A DNA stretch of 64,000 nt from Polynucleobacter sp. MG-Unter2-18 (GTDB lineage Bacteria > Pseudomonadota > Gammaproteobacteria > Burkholderiales > Burkholderiaceae): the NCBI RefSeq assembly GCF_018687675.1, contig NZ_CP061302.1, positions 1,314,192 through 1,378,191 of the forward strand, in the 5' to 3' direction. Positions 37,496 through 47,944 of this stretch are shown piece after piece (position 1 is the first letter of the stretch; each line of letters begins with the position of its first letter). Both the position numbers and the translations under genes were made by a program. The notes under the pieces were generated by a model. The model saw nothing but the letters and a program-made list of their open reading frames with translations, ran no database searches and was not told where the DNA came from.

Positions 37496-38647
37496 ATGAG
37501 TGCCACCCTAGAGTTAACTGAAGCCCTCATCTCCTGCCGCTCGGTCACCCCAGCGGACGGAGGCTGTCAGGACCTCATTGCCAAACGCCTTCAAGCCATT
37601 GGTTTTCACACAGAGAGCGTAGTGAGTGGTCCCGAGAATTTTCAGGTTACTAATTTGTGGGCAATCAAAAAAGGTGCGTCTGGAGATCAAGGTAAGGTCT
37701 TAGTATTTGCCGGCCATACTGATGTTGTGCCAACTGGCCCACTAGAGAAGTGGACCAATGATCCGTTTACCCCAACCATTAGAGATGGCATGCTTTACGG
37801 TCGTGGGGCTGCGGATATGAAAACCTCTCTTGCAGGATTTGTCGTCGCTACCGAAGAGTTTGTCATAACCCATCCAGATCACAAAGGCACGATTGCCTTT
37901 CTGATTACTAGTGATGAAGAGGGTCCTGCGAACGATGGTACCGTCATCATGTGCGAGCGCTTGCAAAAACAAGGTCAGCGTTTAGATTACTGCGTAATTG
38001 GTGAGCCAACTTCAGTTGATCAACTCGGTGACATGATTAAAAATGGTCGCCGCGGATCACTCTCCGGCAAGCTTCGGGTTAAGGGTATTCAGGCGCATAT
38101 CGCCTACCCTCACCTGGGTAAAAATCCGATTCACCTTTCAGCGCCTGCAATTCAAGCGCTAGTTGAGACTGAGTGGGATAAAGGTAACCAGTATTTCCAG
38201 CCTACGAGCTTTCAGATTTCGAATATTCATGCAGGTACTGGTGCGAACAACGTCATTCCCGGCGAGCTAGCGATTGATTTCAACTTCCGTTTCTCCACTG
38301 AAAGTAAGCCAGAGGAATTGCGTAGCCGCCTAGAAGGAATTCTCAAAGCCGCAGGTCTCGATTTTGAAATTGATTGGGTCTTGGGTGGTAGCCCATTTAT
38401 TACTGGTGATGGCGCCCTTGCTGGCGCCCTACGAAAAGCCATTAAAGCTGAAACCAAAATTGATACAGAACTCTCCACTACTGGCGGCACAAGTGATGGT
38501 CGCTTTATTGCGAAGATCTGTAAGGAAGTGGTCGAATTTGGTCCGCTCAATGCTACGAGCCACAAGATTGATGAGTGCGTGATTGTGGATGATGTTGTGC
38601 CACTCAAAAATATCTATCGCAAGACACTCGAGCAACTGGTTGCTTAA
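37496..38647 (+). CDS. dapE: Succinyl-diaminopimelate desuccinylase
   Basis: DapE removes the succinyl group from N-succinyl-LL-diaminopimelate, giving LL-diaminopimelate. The 383-residue M20 metallopeptidase has the first zinc ligands in [11 protein letters not shown] and [14 protein letters not shown], the catalytic glutamates in [11 protein letters not shown], the [18 protein letters not shown] segment and the C-terminal histidine ligand in [11 protein letters not shown]. It lies between dapD and prmB. Confidence 0.97.
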   Translation: MSATLELTEALISCRSVTPADGGCQDLIAKRLQAIGFHTESVVSGPENFQVTNLWAIKKGASGDQGKVLVFAGHTDVVPTGPLEKWTNDPFTPTIRDGMLYGRGAADMKTSLAGFVVATEEFVITHPDHKGTIAFLITSDEEGPANDGTVIMCERLQKQGQRLDYCVIGEPTSVDQLGDMIKNGRRGSLSGKLRVKGIQAHIAYPHLGKNPIHLSAPAIQALVETEWDKGNQYFQPTSFQISNIHAGTGANNVIPGELAIDFNFRFSTESKPEELRSRLEGILKAAGLDFEIDWVLGGSPFITGDGALAGALRKAIKAETKIDTELSTTGGTSDGRFIAKICKEVVEFGPLNATSHKIDECVIVDDVVPLKNIYRKTLEQLVA

Positions 38648-38686
38648 GACTGTTTCGTCAATTACTCTTTCTTATAAACACTCCTC

Positions 38687-39583
38687 ATGGACCCTGCGCC
38701 CCAGCAATCTCTGACGCTTGATCAATGTATTGATCACATTGCACAACAACTAGAGGCAGCAGATTTACATTATGGTCATGGTGCTATTGATGCGCAAAGT
38801 GAAGCCCTCTGGATTGCCAGTAAACAGCTTGACTTAAGCCCTGCAGATGCGCTGGATCACTTAGAGCAAGTGATGAGTGCCGAGCAAATTGCTCAGGCGC
38901 TTGAAGTGACGAAAACCCGCATCTCCACACGCAAGCCATTAGCCTATATCTTGGGTGAAGCCTGGTTAATGGGTGTGCCTTTTTTCTCCAGTGAGCAGAG
39001 CATTGTTCCCCGCTCCTGGATAGCCGAGCTCATCGTCGATGGCTCGCTAGAGCCTTGGTTGCCGGCTGATGGCAAAGCGCTCGATCTTTGTACTGGCAAT
39101 GGCTCTCTAGCGATTTTGTTAGCCTTAACTTGTCCCGATATTCATGTCAGTGCTTGTGACATCAGTTTGCCTGCATTAGCAGTGGCGTCTCGCAATCTCG
39201 ATCGTCATAGCCTGACTTCACAGATAGAGCTTTTTGATGGTGATCTCTGGGATGCGCTACCAGAACCTCATGAAGATAATCTTTTTGATCTCATCATTTG
39301 TAATCCGCCTTACGTCAATACCAACTCGATGAATGCCCTGCCCGCTGAATACCATGCGGAGCCTGCTATTGCATTAGCCGGTGGCGATGATGGCATGGAT
39401 CTGATTCGGAAGATTATTGCTGGTGCTCCCGACTATCTATCTGAGCGTGGCGCCATTCTGATTGAGATTGGCAATGAGTATGAGTACTTTAAAAAGGCTT
39501 TCCCTCAAATCCCAGTCATCTGGATGGAAGTATCTGCAGGCGATGAGCAAGTACTACTGATTCAAGCAGAAGACTTACGCTAA
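38687..39583 (+). CDS. prmB: 50S ribosomal protein L3 glutamine N5-methyltransferase
   Basis: PrmB methylates a glutamine of ribosomal protein L3 using S-adenosylmethionine. The 298-residue protein has a helical N-terminal domain, RKPLAYILGEAWLMGVPFFS, the SAM-binding KALDLCTGNGSLAILLAL and the NPPY catalytic motif (IICNPPYVN) followed by EPAIALAGGDDGMDLIRKI. The preference for L3 over release factors (PrmC) is based on the NPPYVN context and the RSWIAELI segment; the paralogue assignment is probable rather than certain. Confidence 0.9.
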   Translation: MDPAPQQSLTLDQCIDHIAQQLEAADLHYGHGAIDAQSEALWIASKQLDLSPADALDHLEQVMSAEQIAQALEVTKTRISTRKPLAYILGEAWLMGVPFFSSEQSIVPRSWIAELIVDGSLEPWLPADGKALDLCTGNGSLAILLALTCPDIHVSACDISLPALAVASRNLDRHSLTSQIELFDGDLWDALPEPHEDNLFDLIICNPPYVNTNSMNALPAEYHAEPAIALAGGDDGMDLIRKIIAGAPDYLSERGAILIEIGNEYEYFKKAFPQIPVIWMEVSAGDEQVLLIQAEDLR

Positions 39584-39598
39584 ATTACATCCTGAGAT

Positions 39599-40963
39599 TT
39601 AACTAAGCTCTGCTGCTGCAGAAATAGCTTGATCAATACGCTCTACCGGTATCACCCTTAATCCCGGAATCTTTGTCTTCGGCATATTGGCCTTCGGGAT
39701 GATTGCTACAGTAAATCCAAGTTTAGCGGCCTCTTTTAAGCGTTCCTGACCCCTCGGGCAGGGGCGAATTTCTCCAGCTAAACCAACTTCACCAAATACG
39801 ATCAGCTCTTTAGGCAGGGCCTTATTGCGAATCGAAGACTGGATTGCTAACAGCACTGCTAAGTCAGCTGCTGGCTCTGAGATCTTCACACCACCAACCG
39901 CGTTTAAGAAGACATCCTGATCAAAGCAGGCAACACCAGCATGACGATGAAGTACCGCTAAGAGCATGGCTAAACGCGCTTGCTCCAAACCAACGGCTAG
40001 GCGACGTGGATTAGGAATATGCGCAGTGTCTACTAGTGCCTGAATTTCTACCAACAGTGGGCGACTGCCCTCTTGTGTAACCAATACGCAGGCACCCGGA
40101 ACCATCTCTGCATGCTGCGATAAGAAAATCGCTGAAGGGTTGGCAACGCCACGCAGACCTTTTTCGGTCATCGCAAATACACCGAGCTCGTTGACTGCAC
40201 CAAAGCGGTTTTTAATCGAGCGCACTAATCTAAATGAAGAATGTGTATCACCCTCAAAATACAAGACGGTATCGACAATATGTTCCAGTACACGAGGGCC
40301 TGCTAAATGACCATCTTTAGTCACATGTCCCACCATTAACACGCAAATGCCGCTAGATTTAGCAGCCCTAGTTAATTGCGCAGCACACTCTCGTACTTGC
40401 GCAACCGAGCCTGGTGCCGAACTGAGTACCTCTGAATACAAAGTCTGAATCGAATCGACCACCAAGACCTGCGGCTTCACCGTATCCATAATGGATAAGA
40501 GCTTTTCTAACTGAATCTCAGCGAGCACTTCTAATTGTGGCGCATCGAGTGCAATACGTTTTGCACGTAATGCAATTTGCGCTGCAGACTCTTCGCCACT
40601 GCTATAGAGTACGTTCATACCAGCAGCACTCATCTCAGCGAGGGCTTGGAGCAAGAGAGTGGATTTACCAATCCCAGGATCGCCACCTAAGAGCACAACA
40701 CCACCAGGAACTAATCCACCACCTAGTACGCGATCAAACTCTTCTACGCCAGTACTAAAGCGCGGGAGATCTTCAGCCGAAATAGCAGATAGCTTTTGAC
40801 GGGGAAGTGACTGCGCCAATCCCTGAAAGCGAGTATTTGAGCTCACCTCAGGCAAGCCCTCCTCCAGCGTGTTCCATGCCTGACATGAGGGGCATTGACC
40901 TTGCCATTTGGCAGAGGTCCCACCGCATGACTGACAAATATAGATTGTTTTTATTTTAGCCAA
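39599..40963 (-). CDS. radA: DNA repair protein RadA
   Basis: RadA is a RecA-related branch-migration ATPase used in recombinational repair. It has the N-terminal four-cysteine zinc finger (CQSCGGTSAKWQGQCPSC), Walker A GGDPGIGKST, the KNRFG motif in SIKNRFGAVNELG and a C-terminal Lon-protease-like domain (VGGVKISEPAADLAVLLAI). Two starts are possible. The TTG at 40963 gives LAKIKTIYICQSCGG, matching the usual short N-terminus, 4 bp after the upstream stop; the ATG at 41017 would add 18 residues and overlap that gene. I prefer the TTG, without a strong ribosome binding site for either. Confidence 0.93.
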   Translation of the reverse strand: MAKIKTIYICQSCGGTSAKWQGQCPSCQAWNTLEEGLPEVSSNTRFQGLAQSLPRQKLSAISAEDLPRFSTGVEEFDRVLGGGLVPGGVVLLGGDPGIGKSTLLLQALAEMSAAGMNVLYSSGEESAAQIALRAKRIALDAPQLEVLAEIQLEKLLSIMDTVKPQVLVVDSIQTLYSEVLSSAPGSVAQVRECAAQLTRAAKSSGICVLMVGHVTKDGHLAGPRVLEHIVDTVLYFEGDTHSSFRLVRSIKNRFGAVNELGVFAMTEKGLRGVANPSAIFLSQHAEMVPGACVLVTQEGSRPLLVEIQALVDTAHIPNPRRLAVGLEQARLAMLLAVLHRHAGVACFDQDVFLNAVGGVKISEPAADLAVLLAIQSSIRNKALPKELIVFGEVGLAGEIRPCPRGQERLKEAAKLGFTVAIIPKANMPKTKIPGLRVIPVERIDQAISAAAELS

Positions 40964-40967
40964 TGGA

Positions 40968-41477
40968 TTAATCGAGCTGAGTGCCCGCTTTGTTTTCTTG
41001 AGCACGTTTAGGTGCATCTTTACGGCGCTGTTCTAAATCGGCTGCACGAGCGGCGGCTGCTTTTTGCTTCTCTTCAAATTCTTTTTGGTTAGCTGAGCGC
41101 TCAGCTGCTTTTTCAGCAGAAGCACGTTCAGCAATCTTAGCGGCATCGCGTTGATCTTTAATACTGGCGCGTAACTTGCGCTGCACTTCATGTAACTCAA
41201 CCTCTTGCACACGAATGGGATCGATTTCTTTACGATATAGCGCACGTGAATCTTTTAAGCAATCATTAACCCAATACTTTTGATAGCACTCTGAATTAGT
41301 TTTATCCCAACGATACTTAGCCCAATCCCGTTGCAACTCGAGATCACGCTCAATCTTATCTAACTGCTCTAACTGGGCTTCCTCAGCAGGAGTAGCGAGT
41401 GCTAGGCTGCTAAAGGAGCAAGTCAATAGAAATGCCCCCAATGAGAGCATTGAACGTAAGGTGCCGAACCTTGTCAA
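40968..41477 (-). CDS. Exported coiled-coil protein of unknown function
   Basis: I do not recognise a named family. The 169-residue product has a signal peptide ([21 protein letters not shown], cleavage probably after ALA), then a charged helical body: [26 protein letters not shown], a pair of cysteines ([14 protein letters not shown]) that could form a disulfide in the periplasm, and a long Lys/Glu/Ala/Arg coiled coil to the end. Similar small exported proteins occur in Burkholderiales. Its ATG overlaps the kup stop in an ATGA junction and it lies just before radA, so it is co-transcribed with kup. Confidence 0.8.
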   Translation of the reverse strand: MTRFGTLRSMLSLGAFLLTCSFSSLALATPAEEAQLEQLDKIERDLELQRDWAKYRWDKTNSECYQKYWVNDCLKDSRALYRKEIDPIRVQEVELHEVQRKLRASIKDQRDAAKIAERASAEKAAERSANQKEFEEKQKAAAARAADLEQRRKDAPKRAQENKAGTQLD

Positions 41478-43414
41478 ATCTCTACCTTTGCGCCGAGCTC
41501 AACTAAGCGATTGGTAGGAATCTTAAAGAAATCCGATGGCTTAGCTGCGTTTTGCATCATCCAACCAAAAAGCTTCTCTCGCCATAAGGCCATTCCAGGA
41601 TTTGCCGATGGGACAATAGTGTCACGCGCAACAAAGAATGAGGTATCCATTAAATTAAATTGAATATTTTTCTGCTCACTGAGTAATGACAATACCTTAT
41701 TGATATCTGGCGATTCCTTAAAGCCATACACTGCTCTGACTAAGAAGATATTACCGCCCAAATCGTTAATACTCAAACGCTCCTGATCATTGACGTAAGG
41801 CACATCCCAGGTACTAAGCTTCACAAAAAAGATGCGCTCATGCATTACTCGGTTATGTTTTAAGTTATGCAACATCGCGATTGGCACATAATCGATGTGC
41901 GCGGTTAAAAAGATGGCTGTTCCCTCAACACGGTGTGGGGGGTGAGCCAATAAACTAGCCACAAATTCTTTCAAATGGATCGATCCTTCGACTAATTTAT
42001 CGCGCAAAAGTTTGCGTCCTCGATACCAAGTAATCAAACAGGTAAAAATGATGAGGCCTAAAAATAAAGGGTACCAACCACCATCTTTAATTTTAATTAA
42101 GTTAGCACTCCAAAAAGCAAAATCTACAGTAAAGAAAATTGCTGTCAAGGATAGTACTAAGAAGAGATTCATCTTCCATTCACGATACATGACCACGCCC
42201 AATAAAATTGCTGTAATCATCATGGTTGATGTAACTGAAATACCATATGCTGCAGCCAAGTTCACTGATTCTCTAAATTCAATAATGGTGACAACCACCA
42301 TAAACAAGAGGGCCCAATTTACTACTGGAATATAAATCTGTCCCTGCTCAGAATCAGAGGTGTGCATGATGGTCATGCGCGGCATGAAGCCCAGTAAAAT
42401 TGCTTGACTCACTAAAGAGTACGCTCCTGAAATCACCGCTTGGGAAGCAATGACTGTAGCTGCAGTAGCAAGACCAACAACAGGCCATAAAGCCCAATCT
42501 GGAACCATTAAATAAAATGGGTTATAAGCAGCCTCTGGATTGGATAACAAGAGTGCGCCTTGCCCAAGGTAGTTAATTAAAAGGCTAGGCAAAACAACAA
42601 TGAGCCAAGCATATCGGACAGGGTTTCTTCCAAAGTGCCCCATATCCAAGTACAGCGCTTCAACACCAGTAACAACCAAGACTACAGCGCCCATCACTAT
42701 GTAAGCAGTAGTGGGGTGATCCATTACAAACTGTACTGCATACATTGGATTAATTGCGCCAATGATTTGAGGCGCTGCGCCGATATTAATAACACCTAAT
42801 ACTGCAAGAGTAATAAACCAAGTGAGGGTCACTGGGCCAAATAAATTACCAACAGCCGCCGTGCCATATTTTTGAATCATAAATAAGGCTACTAAAATCA
42901 CTAGGGAAATAGGGATAATGAATTTATGCAAGCCAGGTGCTGCAATTTCAATACCTTCAACGGCAGATAAAACAGAAATCGCCGGGGTAATGACAGACTC
43001 ACCAAGAAGCATGCAAGCACCGAGCATGCCTAGAATCATTAAGAAGAAATAGCCTTTTGATTTACTATCAAACGATCTGAGCGCTAAAGCCATCAAAGAT
43101 AAAACGCCACCCTCACCTTTGTTATCGGCCCGCATCACAAATAAAACGTATTTAAAGGTCACGATCAAGATCAAAGACCAAATCATCATCGCAATCACAC
43201 CAAATAATGCCTCTGGCGAGAACGGGATGCCATGCTTGGGATCAAAACATTCTTTAAGGGCATACAAAGGACTGGTGCCGATATCACCAAAAACTACACC
43301 AATGGCAGCTAACATCATCGTCCCCAAGCCTTTTTTATGGCTATCGTGATCACCATGCAGATCAACGGGCTTTAATAAATCAGAACTTGAAAACTCAGGA
43401 TTGCTAATAGACAT
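41474..43414 (-). CDS. kup: Kup-family potassium uptake protein
   Basis: Kup is a low-affinity potassium:proton symporter of the inner membrane. The 646-residue protein has the family start [22 protein letters not shown], about twelve membrane segments, [13 protein letters not shown] and a cytoplasmic C-terminal domain of roughly 170 residues ([30 protein letters not shown]). The length is usual. It is transcribed away from the initiator tRNA and overlaps the small exported protein gene downstream. Confidence 0.95.
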   Translation of the reverse strand: MSISNPEFSSSDLLKPVDLHGDHDSHKKGLGTMMLAAIGVVFGDIGTSPLYALKECFDPKHGIPFSPEALFGVIAMMIWSLILIVTFKYVLFVMRADNKGEGGVLSLMALALRSFDSKSKGYFFLMILGMLGACMLLGESVITPAISVLSAVEGIEIAAPGLHKFIIPISLVILVALFMIQKYGTAAVGNLFGPVTLTWFITLAVLGVINIGAAPQIIGAINPMYAVQFVMDHPTTAYIVMGAVVLVVTGVEALYLDMGHFGRNPVRYAWLIVVLPSLLINYLGQGALLLSNPEAAYNPFYLMVPDWALWPVVGLATAATVIASQAVISGAYSLVSQAILLGFMPRMTIMHTSDSEQGQIYIPVVNWALLFMVVVTIIEFRESVNLAAAYGISVTSTMMITAILLGVVMYREWKMNLFLVLSLTAIFFTVDFAFWSANLIKIKDGGWYPLFLGLIIFTCLITWYRGRKLLRDKLVEGSIHLKEFVASLLAHPPHRVEGTAIFLTAHIDYVPIAMLHNLKHNRVMHERIFFVKLSTWDVPYVNDQERLSINDLGGNIFLVRAVYGFKESPDINKVLSLLSEQKNIQFNLMDTSFFVARDTIVPSANPGMALWREKLFGWMMQNAAKPSDFFKIPTNRLVELGAKVEI

Positions 43415-43528
43415 CTCATCGCCTTTGAGTAATATTGCGTTGCGGTATGTTACACCTTATACAGACTGACTCTCAAGCCATATTTCTGTTTAAAAATCGT
43501 ATTTTTAAGCGCTAAATTAAGGAATATC

Positions 43529-43558
43529 TCGACAGAGGTGGTCCAAAAATGGTAGAAT
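43529..43558 (+). promoter_or_regulatory. Likely promoter of the initiator tRNA
   Basis: TCGACA (43529-43534) and TAGAAT (43553-43558) are 18 bp apart and lie 13 bp before the tRNA 5' end, so transcription would start about six bases upstream of the mature tRNA. The match to sigma-70 consensus is four to five bases in each box. Confidence 0.55.
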
Positions 43559-43570
43559 ATCAGCTTCAGA

Positions 43571-43647
<77 letters not shown>

Positions 43648-43660
43648 GTATTACAGCTCT

Positions 43661-43692
43661 AAGCCCTTACTTTTAAGGGCTTTTTGCTTTTC
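43661..43692 (+). terminator. Intrinsic terminator of tRNA-fMet
   Basis: AAGCCCTTA (43661-43669) pairs with TAAGGGCTT (43674-43682) around CTTT, followed by TTTGCTTTT. It lies 14 bp after the tRNA 3' end. Confidence 0.88.
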
Positions 43693-43766
43693 TGGGATTT
43701 GGGATCTACAAGCGCCTAGTGCATATCTTAAAATTTTTTCTTTGCTGCATCACTCTCTCCAGGGCT

Positions 43767-43844
43767 TTATAGCCCCTTTGGCTTTTTAATAGCCTCATGA
43801 AAACCACCATTAGCAGCCAGCTCAATTGCACTTGGATATTTCAT
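43767..43844 (-). CDS. Candidate 25-residue small protein with strong ribosome binding site
   Basis: Downstream of comEC on the same strand, an ATG at 43844 follows GAGGAGGGAAG, a near-ideal ribosome binding site. It opens a 25-codon frame: MKYPSAIELAANGGF, then HEAIKKPKGL, ending in TAA. The peptide is amphipathic with a basic tail; I do not recognise a family. A weak GGGCT/AGCCC hairpin overlaps the stop. It starts 45 bp after the comEC stop and could be translated from the same mRNA. It may also be a chance frame or the remains of a longer gene, so confidence is low. Confidence 0.35.
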   Translation of the reverse strand: MKYPSAIELAANGGFHEAIKKPKGL

Positions 43845-43888
43845 CTTCCCTCCTCTAGGTCAATACTTTTTCACGCTGGCACCGCCAA

Positions 43889-46387
43889 TCATTTACCCAC
43901 GTCTATCGGAAGGCGATGCCACAGCCTTTGGGAATGCCTTCTCTGAAATAGGGGGTCTTCATTTAACTTGTTTGCGTTATAAAAACTCCAAACCTGTGCA
44001 CCAGTAGTTGGTGTTTGATAAAACGGAATATTCATACCTTGGTATCGAGCAGTGACTGTTGGGTGTGGATGGCCGTATCGATTGCGATATCCGTTTTGGG
44101 CAAATGCTTGATTAGGACTGAGCGCTGTTAAGAGTTCTTGAGATGAGGATGTTTTGCTACCGTGGTGTGGTGCCATGAATATCAAATTCTTATCCTTAAG
44201 ATGATTGAGGGCTGTTTGGGTTAAGCGCTCAGTGATTTCAGCCTCACCCCGCTTTTCTACATCACCCGTTAACCAGAATGAAGTTGACTGATTGCGAACC
44301 TCTAAGACACAACTGACTTCATTAGGCTTTCTGGGTTGCTGATCCTCAAAAATCGAATGCTCATGCGGATGCCAAATATGAAAGTCCACCCCATCCCATG
44401 ACCACTGCTGACCAAAACGACAGGGAATGGCGGGGATCTTTCTCTCTTCCAAATTGGTGAGCAAGGGATTAGTGCTGGGCAAGGATCCCATCATGGAGTC
44501 AAAGCCAATTTCTTTTAGTAGAGTTGCGGCGCCTCCAATGTGATCACTATCGCTATGACTAATGACCATGCGATCAATTTGATTAATCCCTTTACCCCTC
44601 AAATACGGCAAGATAATTCTTTGACCAGCGTTATCTTTTCCCTGAATGGGTCCGGTGTCGTATAGCAGTCGTTTTGTTTTGGTTTCAATCAGCACCGCTG
44701 TACCCTGGCCGACATCAAGTACCGTTGCGCGGAACTCTCCTTTTTTCAAATAACTATTAGTCAGCGGCTGAATAAATAGAGTTGCGCACAACACGAGACC
44801 CATCACTCTCGACGCCCAAGCCTCTTGCATAGATCCAGTACGAATCGCTATGACGATTCCGATAGTGGATAAGGCTATCGCCCACCAAGAAGGCTGGCTA
44901 GACCAGGCGATTGACCATTTCCAGTTCGCCATCCATGCAAGCATGATGGCCAAGTAGTCCATCGTGGCATGTGCTGGCATCAATAACAACCTACCAATGA
45001 AGTCAGGCAACAAAGCCCCAGCAATCGCTAAGGGAGTCACAATGTAGCTCACTATGGGAATAGCAATGGCATTTGCCAGTGGTGAAACGATCGAGACTTG
45101 ATAAAACCAATATAAGGTCAATGGCAAAAGTGCGATGGTAACGACCGCCTGAACCCGGCAGGCTTCACGTAGGGATTGAATCACTCTATCTTTCCAATGA
45201 ATCTCCAGCTCTCTGCCGGTAGGTAGACCTAACAAACCATCAGAATCTTGCATGGCATACAAAATCGCTGCTACCGCTCCAAACGAAAGCCAGAAACCCG
45301 GCGTATAGGGCGCCATCGGATCAATGACTAGTACAAAAAATAGAGCCCACCACCAGATATCAAAAGACCGAGGATTTCTGCCAGACCATAAGGCAAATGC
45401 AACTACTCCCACCATATACATCGTTCGCTGCGCTGGAATCTGAAAGCCTGCTAACCATGCATACACAAAGGCCGTCAAAAAACCTACTGCAGCGGCGACC
45501 TTACCAACTGGGACTAAAAGTGGCAGCGTGTTACGACGCCAGAGTAATGTGGCCAGCATGACGCCAAATCCAGCCAACATCGTTACATGCAGGCCCGATA
45601 TGGAAATAAGATGCCCGATCCCAGTAGCATTAAATACACGCCAATCTTCTTGGTCGATTGCATTTTGATCGCCCATCACCAAGGCAGCAATCACTCCGCC
45701 ATAGCGTGCATCCCTTGGTAGCAAGCGCTTAATCTTTTGCCTTAACTTCCAACGCTGATACTCCATGGCTAGAGCAAATTCTGTAAAGGCAATATCTTTC
45801 TCAAGAATTAGCTTTCCTGACCTAACTGATCCACTGGCACCAAAGTCTTGATGGAAGGACCAGCGCTCAAAATCAAAAGTATGGGGATTGAGGGATCCAT
45901 AAGGTCGTTTGATTTTGACCTTAAATTCCCAGCGCTGACCCGGAATGACTTCGGGCACAACCTGAGGATTGCGCCATGCGGGCTGCCAGCTCAAATAGAT
46001 CTGCGGAGGAAATGATTCAATCCTCTCGCGCCCCAAAAATGCCTGATCTACCTTAAAGGAAAACTTGGCGCTACTTGGAGAGCTTTGTGGCAAGGCATTC
46101 ACTCTACCCTCGAGCACAAGATCTTTACCTTCATGCTCTATGGATAGAACATTACTTAAGCGATCCTGCGCGTAGTGTGCATTCCAAGCAAAACCCAAGC
46201 TACAACAACAGGCCGCTAGTAATGCACCGCTAACATGACGAGATTGGAGCAATACATAATTAACACGAGCACCAAGCAGAGAGACAATGACGACTGCTGC
46301 ACATATCCAGCGCCAATACTCTGGCACAGTAGGTAAAAATAAAAGTAGCGATCCCCCGGCGATAAACGCCGCAATATTGGTGCGCAA
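43889..46387 (-). CDS. comEC: DNA internalisation competence protein ComEC/Rec2
   Basis: ComEC forms the inner-membrane channel for single-stranded DNA in natural transformation. The 832-residue protein has the N-terminal soluble domain (about 60-190), the membrane competence domain (GQRWEFKVKIKRPYGSLNPHTFDFERW before it, then GIGHLISISGLHVTMLAG) and a C-terminal metallo-beta-lactamase-like domain with LDVGQGTAVLIET and SHSDSDHIGGAATLL, plus FMAPHHGSKTSSS. The zinc-binding histidines and aspartates are intact. The open frame begins with TTG at 46387, 4 bp after tatD; no ATG lies nearby. Confidence 0.92.
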   Translation of the reverse strand: MRTNIAAFIAGGSLLLFLPTVPEYWRWICAAVVIVSLLGARVNYVLLQSRHVSGALLAACCCSLGFAWNAHYAQDRLSNVLSIEHEGKDLVLEGRVNALPQSSPSSAKFSFKVDQAFLGRERIESFPPQIYLSWQPAWRNPQVVPEVIPGQRWEFKVKIKRPYGSLNPHTFDFERWSFHQDFGASGSVRSGKLILEKDIAFTEFALAMEYQRWKLRQKIKRLLPRDARYGGVIAALVMGDQNAIDQEDWRVFNATGIGHLISISGLHVTMLAGFGVMLATLLWRRNTLPLLVPVGKVAAAVGFLTAFVYAWLAGFQIPAQRTMYMVGVVAFALWSGRNPRSFDIWWWALFFVLVIDPMAPYTPGFWLSFGAVAAILYAMQDSDGLLGLPTGRELEIHWKDRVIQSLREACRVQAVVTIALLPLTLYWFYQVSIVSPLANAIAIPIVSYIVTPLAIAGALLPDFIGRLLLMPAHATMDYLAIMLAWMANWKWSIAWSSQPSWWAIALSTIGIVIAIRTGSMQEAWASRVMGLVLCATLFIQPLTNSYLKKGEFRATVLDVGQGTAVLIETKTKRLLYDTGPIQGKDNAGQRIILPYLRGKGINQIDRMVISHSDSDHIGGAATLLKEIGFDSMMGSLPSTNPLLTNLEERKIPAIPCRFGQQWSWDGVDFHIWHPHEHSIFEDQQPRKPNEVSCVLEVRNQSTSFWLTGDVEKRGEAEITERLTQTALNHLKDKNLIFMAPHHGSKTSSSQELLTALSPNQAFAQNGYRNRYGHPHPTVTARYQGMNIPFYQTPTTGAQVWSFYNANKLNEDPLFQRRHSQRLWHRLPIDVGK

Positions 46388-46391
46388 GTTT

Positions 46392-47252
46392 TTAAGAGGC
46401 GGATTGGAGGTTTGAGTTGTCAGTCATTAGGGATGACCAACGGGGCAATGCTTGCATGGTATTTTGCCACACTGCTTTTGAAAATACTTCTTTACTGACT
46501 CCACGAATATCTGCCAATTGGCTAGCGATTCTGGGAAGCAAAGCTGGTTCATTGAACTTACCACCCTCCTCTTTTAACCAGGCCGGCGGAATGTCAGGGG
46601 AATCGGTTTCAGTAACAATGCTTTCTAAAGGCAACTCTTTTAAGAGACGGCGAATCTGTAACGCTCGATCGTAGGTTGCAGCGCCTCCGAATCCCAACTT
46701 GAATCCCAGCTCAATAAATTGTTCAGCCTGCTGATGACTGCCATTAAAGGCATGCGCGATACCGCTAGGAACCGTTTTTTTACGGAGCGCTTTAAGAATG
46801 GCATCCTGCGAACGGCGCACATGCAAAATCACTGGCAATTGAAATTGCTGCGCTAAATCTAATTGTTTGTGAAAGAAAAATTCTTGTCGCTGAGGATCGA
46901 GACCCTCAACAAAATAATCCAAGCCAATCTCACCAATACCCACAAATCGAGGATCATCTAATGATTGCTCAATTTGACCTTGAAGAACATCGATATCGCT
47001 ATCTTGTGCTCGATTAATGTAAAGCGGATGAATTCCTAGCGTATAGACCAATCCTGGGATTTGATTGCCATACTGGCTTGCTAAATGTTTAGCTAGTACC
47101 CAATCAGAGGCCTGAACCGTAGGCAGCAAAATAGCTTTAACACCTTTATCGGCCGCACCTGAAATAATCTCTGGGAGAGAGTCTCTAAACTCTGGAGCAT
47201 CTACATGGCAATGGGTATCTACCCATGTCAGGTCTGTATTTATTTCGCTCAT
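46392..47252 (-). CDS. tatD: TatD family metal-dependent hydrolase
   Basis: TatD-family proteins are metal-dependent deoxyribonucleases of the amidohydrolase fold. The 286-residue protein has the first metal site [13 protein letters not shown], the [25 protein letters not shown] segment with Glu and Asp ligands, [28 protein letters not shown] and [13 protein letters not shown], the last with the catalytic-site Asp. Its ATG overlaps the lolD stop (ATGA) and comEC follows within 5 bp. I cannot tell which of the TatD, YcfH or YjjV branches it belongs to. Confidence 0.9.
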   Translation of the reverse strand: MSEINTDLTWVDTHCHVDAPEFRDSLPEIISGAADKGVKAILLPTVQASDWVLAKHLASQYGNQIPGLVYTLGIHPLYINRAQDSDIDVLQGQIEQSLDDPRFVGIGEIGLDYFVEGLDPQRQEFFFHKQLDLAQQFQLPVILHVRRSQDAILKALRKKTVPSGIAHAFNGSHQQAEQFIELGFKLGFGGAATYDRALQIRRLLKELPLESIVTETDSPDIPPAWLKEEGGKFNEPALLPRIASQLADIRGVSKEVFSKAVWQNTMQALPRWSSLMTDNSNLQSAS

Positions 47253-47944
47253 TGTGCGAAGGTCTTTAATACTCCGTGCTCTAAATGCAAAATCCGGTCA
47301 CAACGTTTTGCGCGAATAGGATCATGGGTCACAATCACAAAAGCAGTACCCTGCTCACGAGCAATATCTAACATCAAGTCAAATACGCCGTCAGCAGTTT
47401 CGGTATCGAGATTACCCGTCGGCTCATCCGCTAGAACACAAGTGGGATTACCAACTAGCGCACGGGCCACTGCAACACGCTGACGCTCACCACCAGACAA
47501 TTCGCCTGGCGTATGCTGAACACGCTTTGCCAGACCAACCGCATTCAACATCACACTCGCTCGCTCCATGGACTCTTCATTACTCAAACCACGAATACGC
47601 AAAGGTAGCGCTACATTCTCAACAGCACTGAATTCATCCAAAAGATGGTGGAATTGATAAATAAAACCCAGATTGTGATTGCGTAGTTGATCTAATTTAC
47701 TTACCGACAGTTTGTGGAGATTCTGCCCAGCAAGCATGACAGTACCAGCACTAGGGCTGTCTAAGCCACCTAATAGATGCAATAAGGTACTTTTACCTGA
47801 TCCAGAAGATCCTACGATGGCAACCTTCTCAGAAGCGCTTACCTGTAAATCAATTTCTTTCAGGACATCAACTGCAGTAGGTCCTTTGCCATAGGTCTTT
47901 GCTAAACCCGATGCACTCAGAATAATTTGATTGGAATTACTCAT
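47249..47944 (-). CDS. lolD: Lipoprotein-releasing ABC transporter ATP-binding protein LolD
   Basis: LolD powers release of outer-membrane lipoproteins from the inner membrane to LolA. The protein of 231 residues has [19 protein letters not shown], Walker [29 protein letters not shown], the signature [15 protein letters not shown] and Walker [13 protein letters not shown] chose the ATG at 47944 (MSNSNQIIL), which overlaps the permease gene's stop by 8 bp; the longer frame from 48019 is the shadow of that gene. Confidence 0.95.
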   Translation of the reverse strand: MSNSNQIILSASGLAKTYGKGPTAVDVLKEIDLQVSASEKVAIVGSSGSGKSTLLHLLGGLDSPSAGTVMLAGQNLHKLSVSKLDQLRNHNLGFIYQFHHLLDEFSAVENVALPLRIRGLSNEESMERASVMLNAVGLAKRVQHTPGELSGGERQRVAVARALVGNPTCVLADEPTGNLDTETADGVFDLMLDIAREQGTAFVIVTHDPIRAKRCDRILHLEHGVLKTFAQ

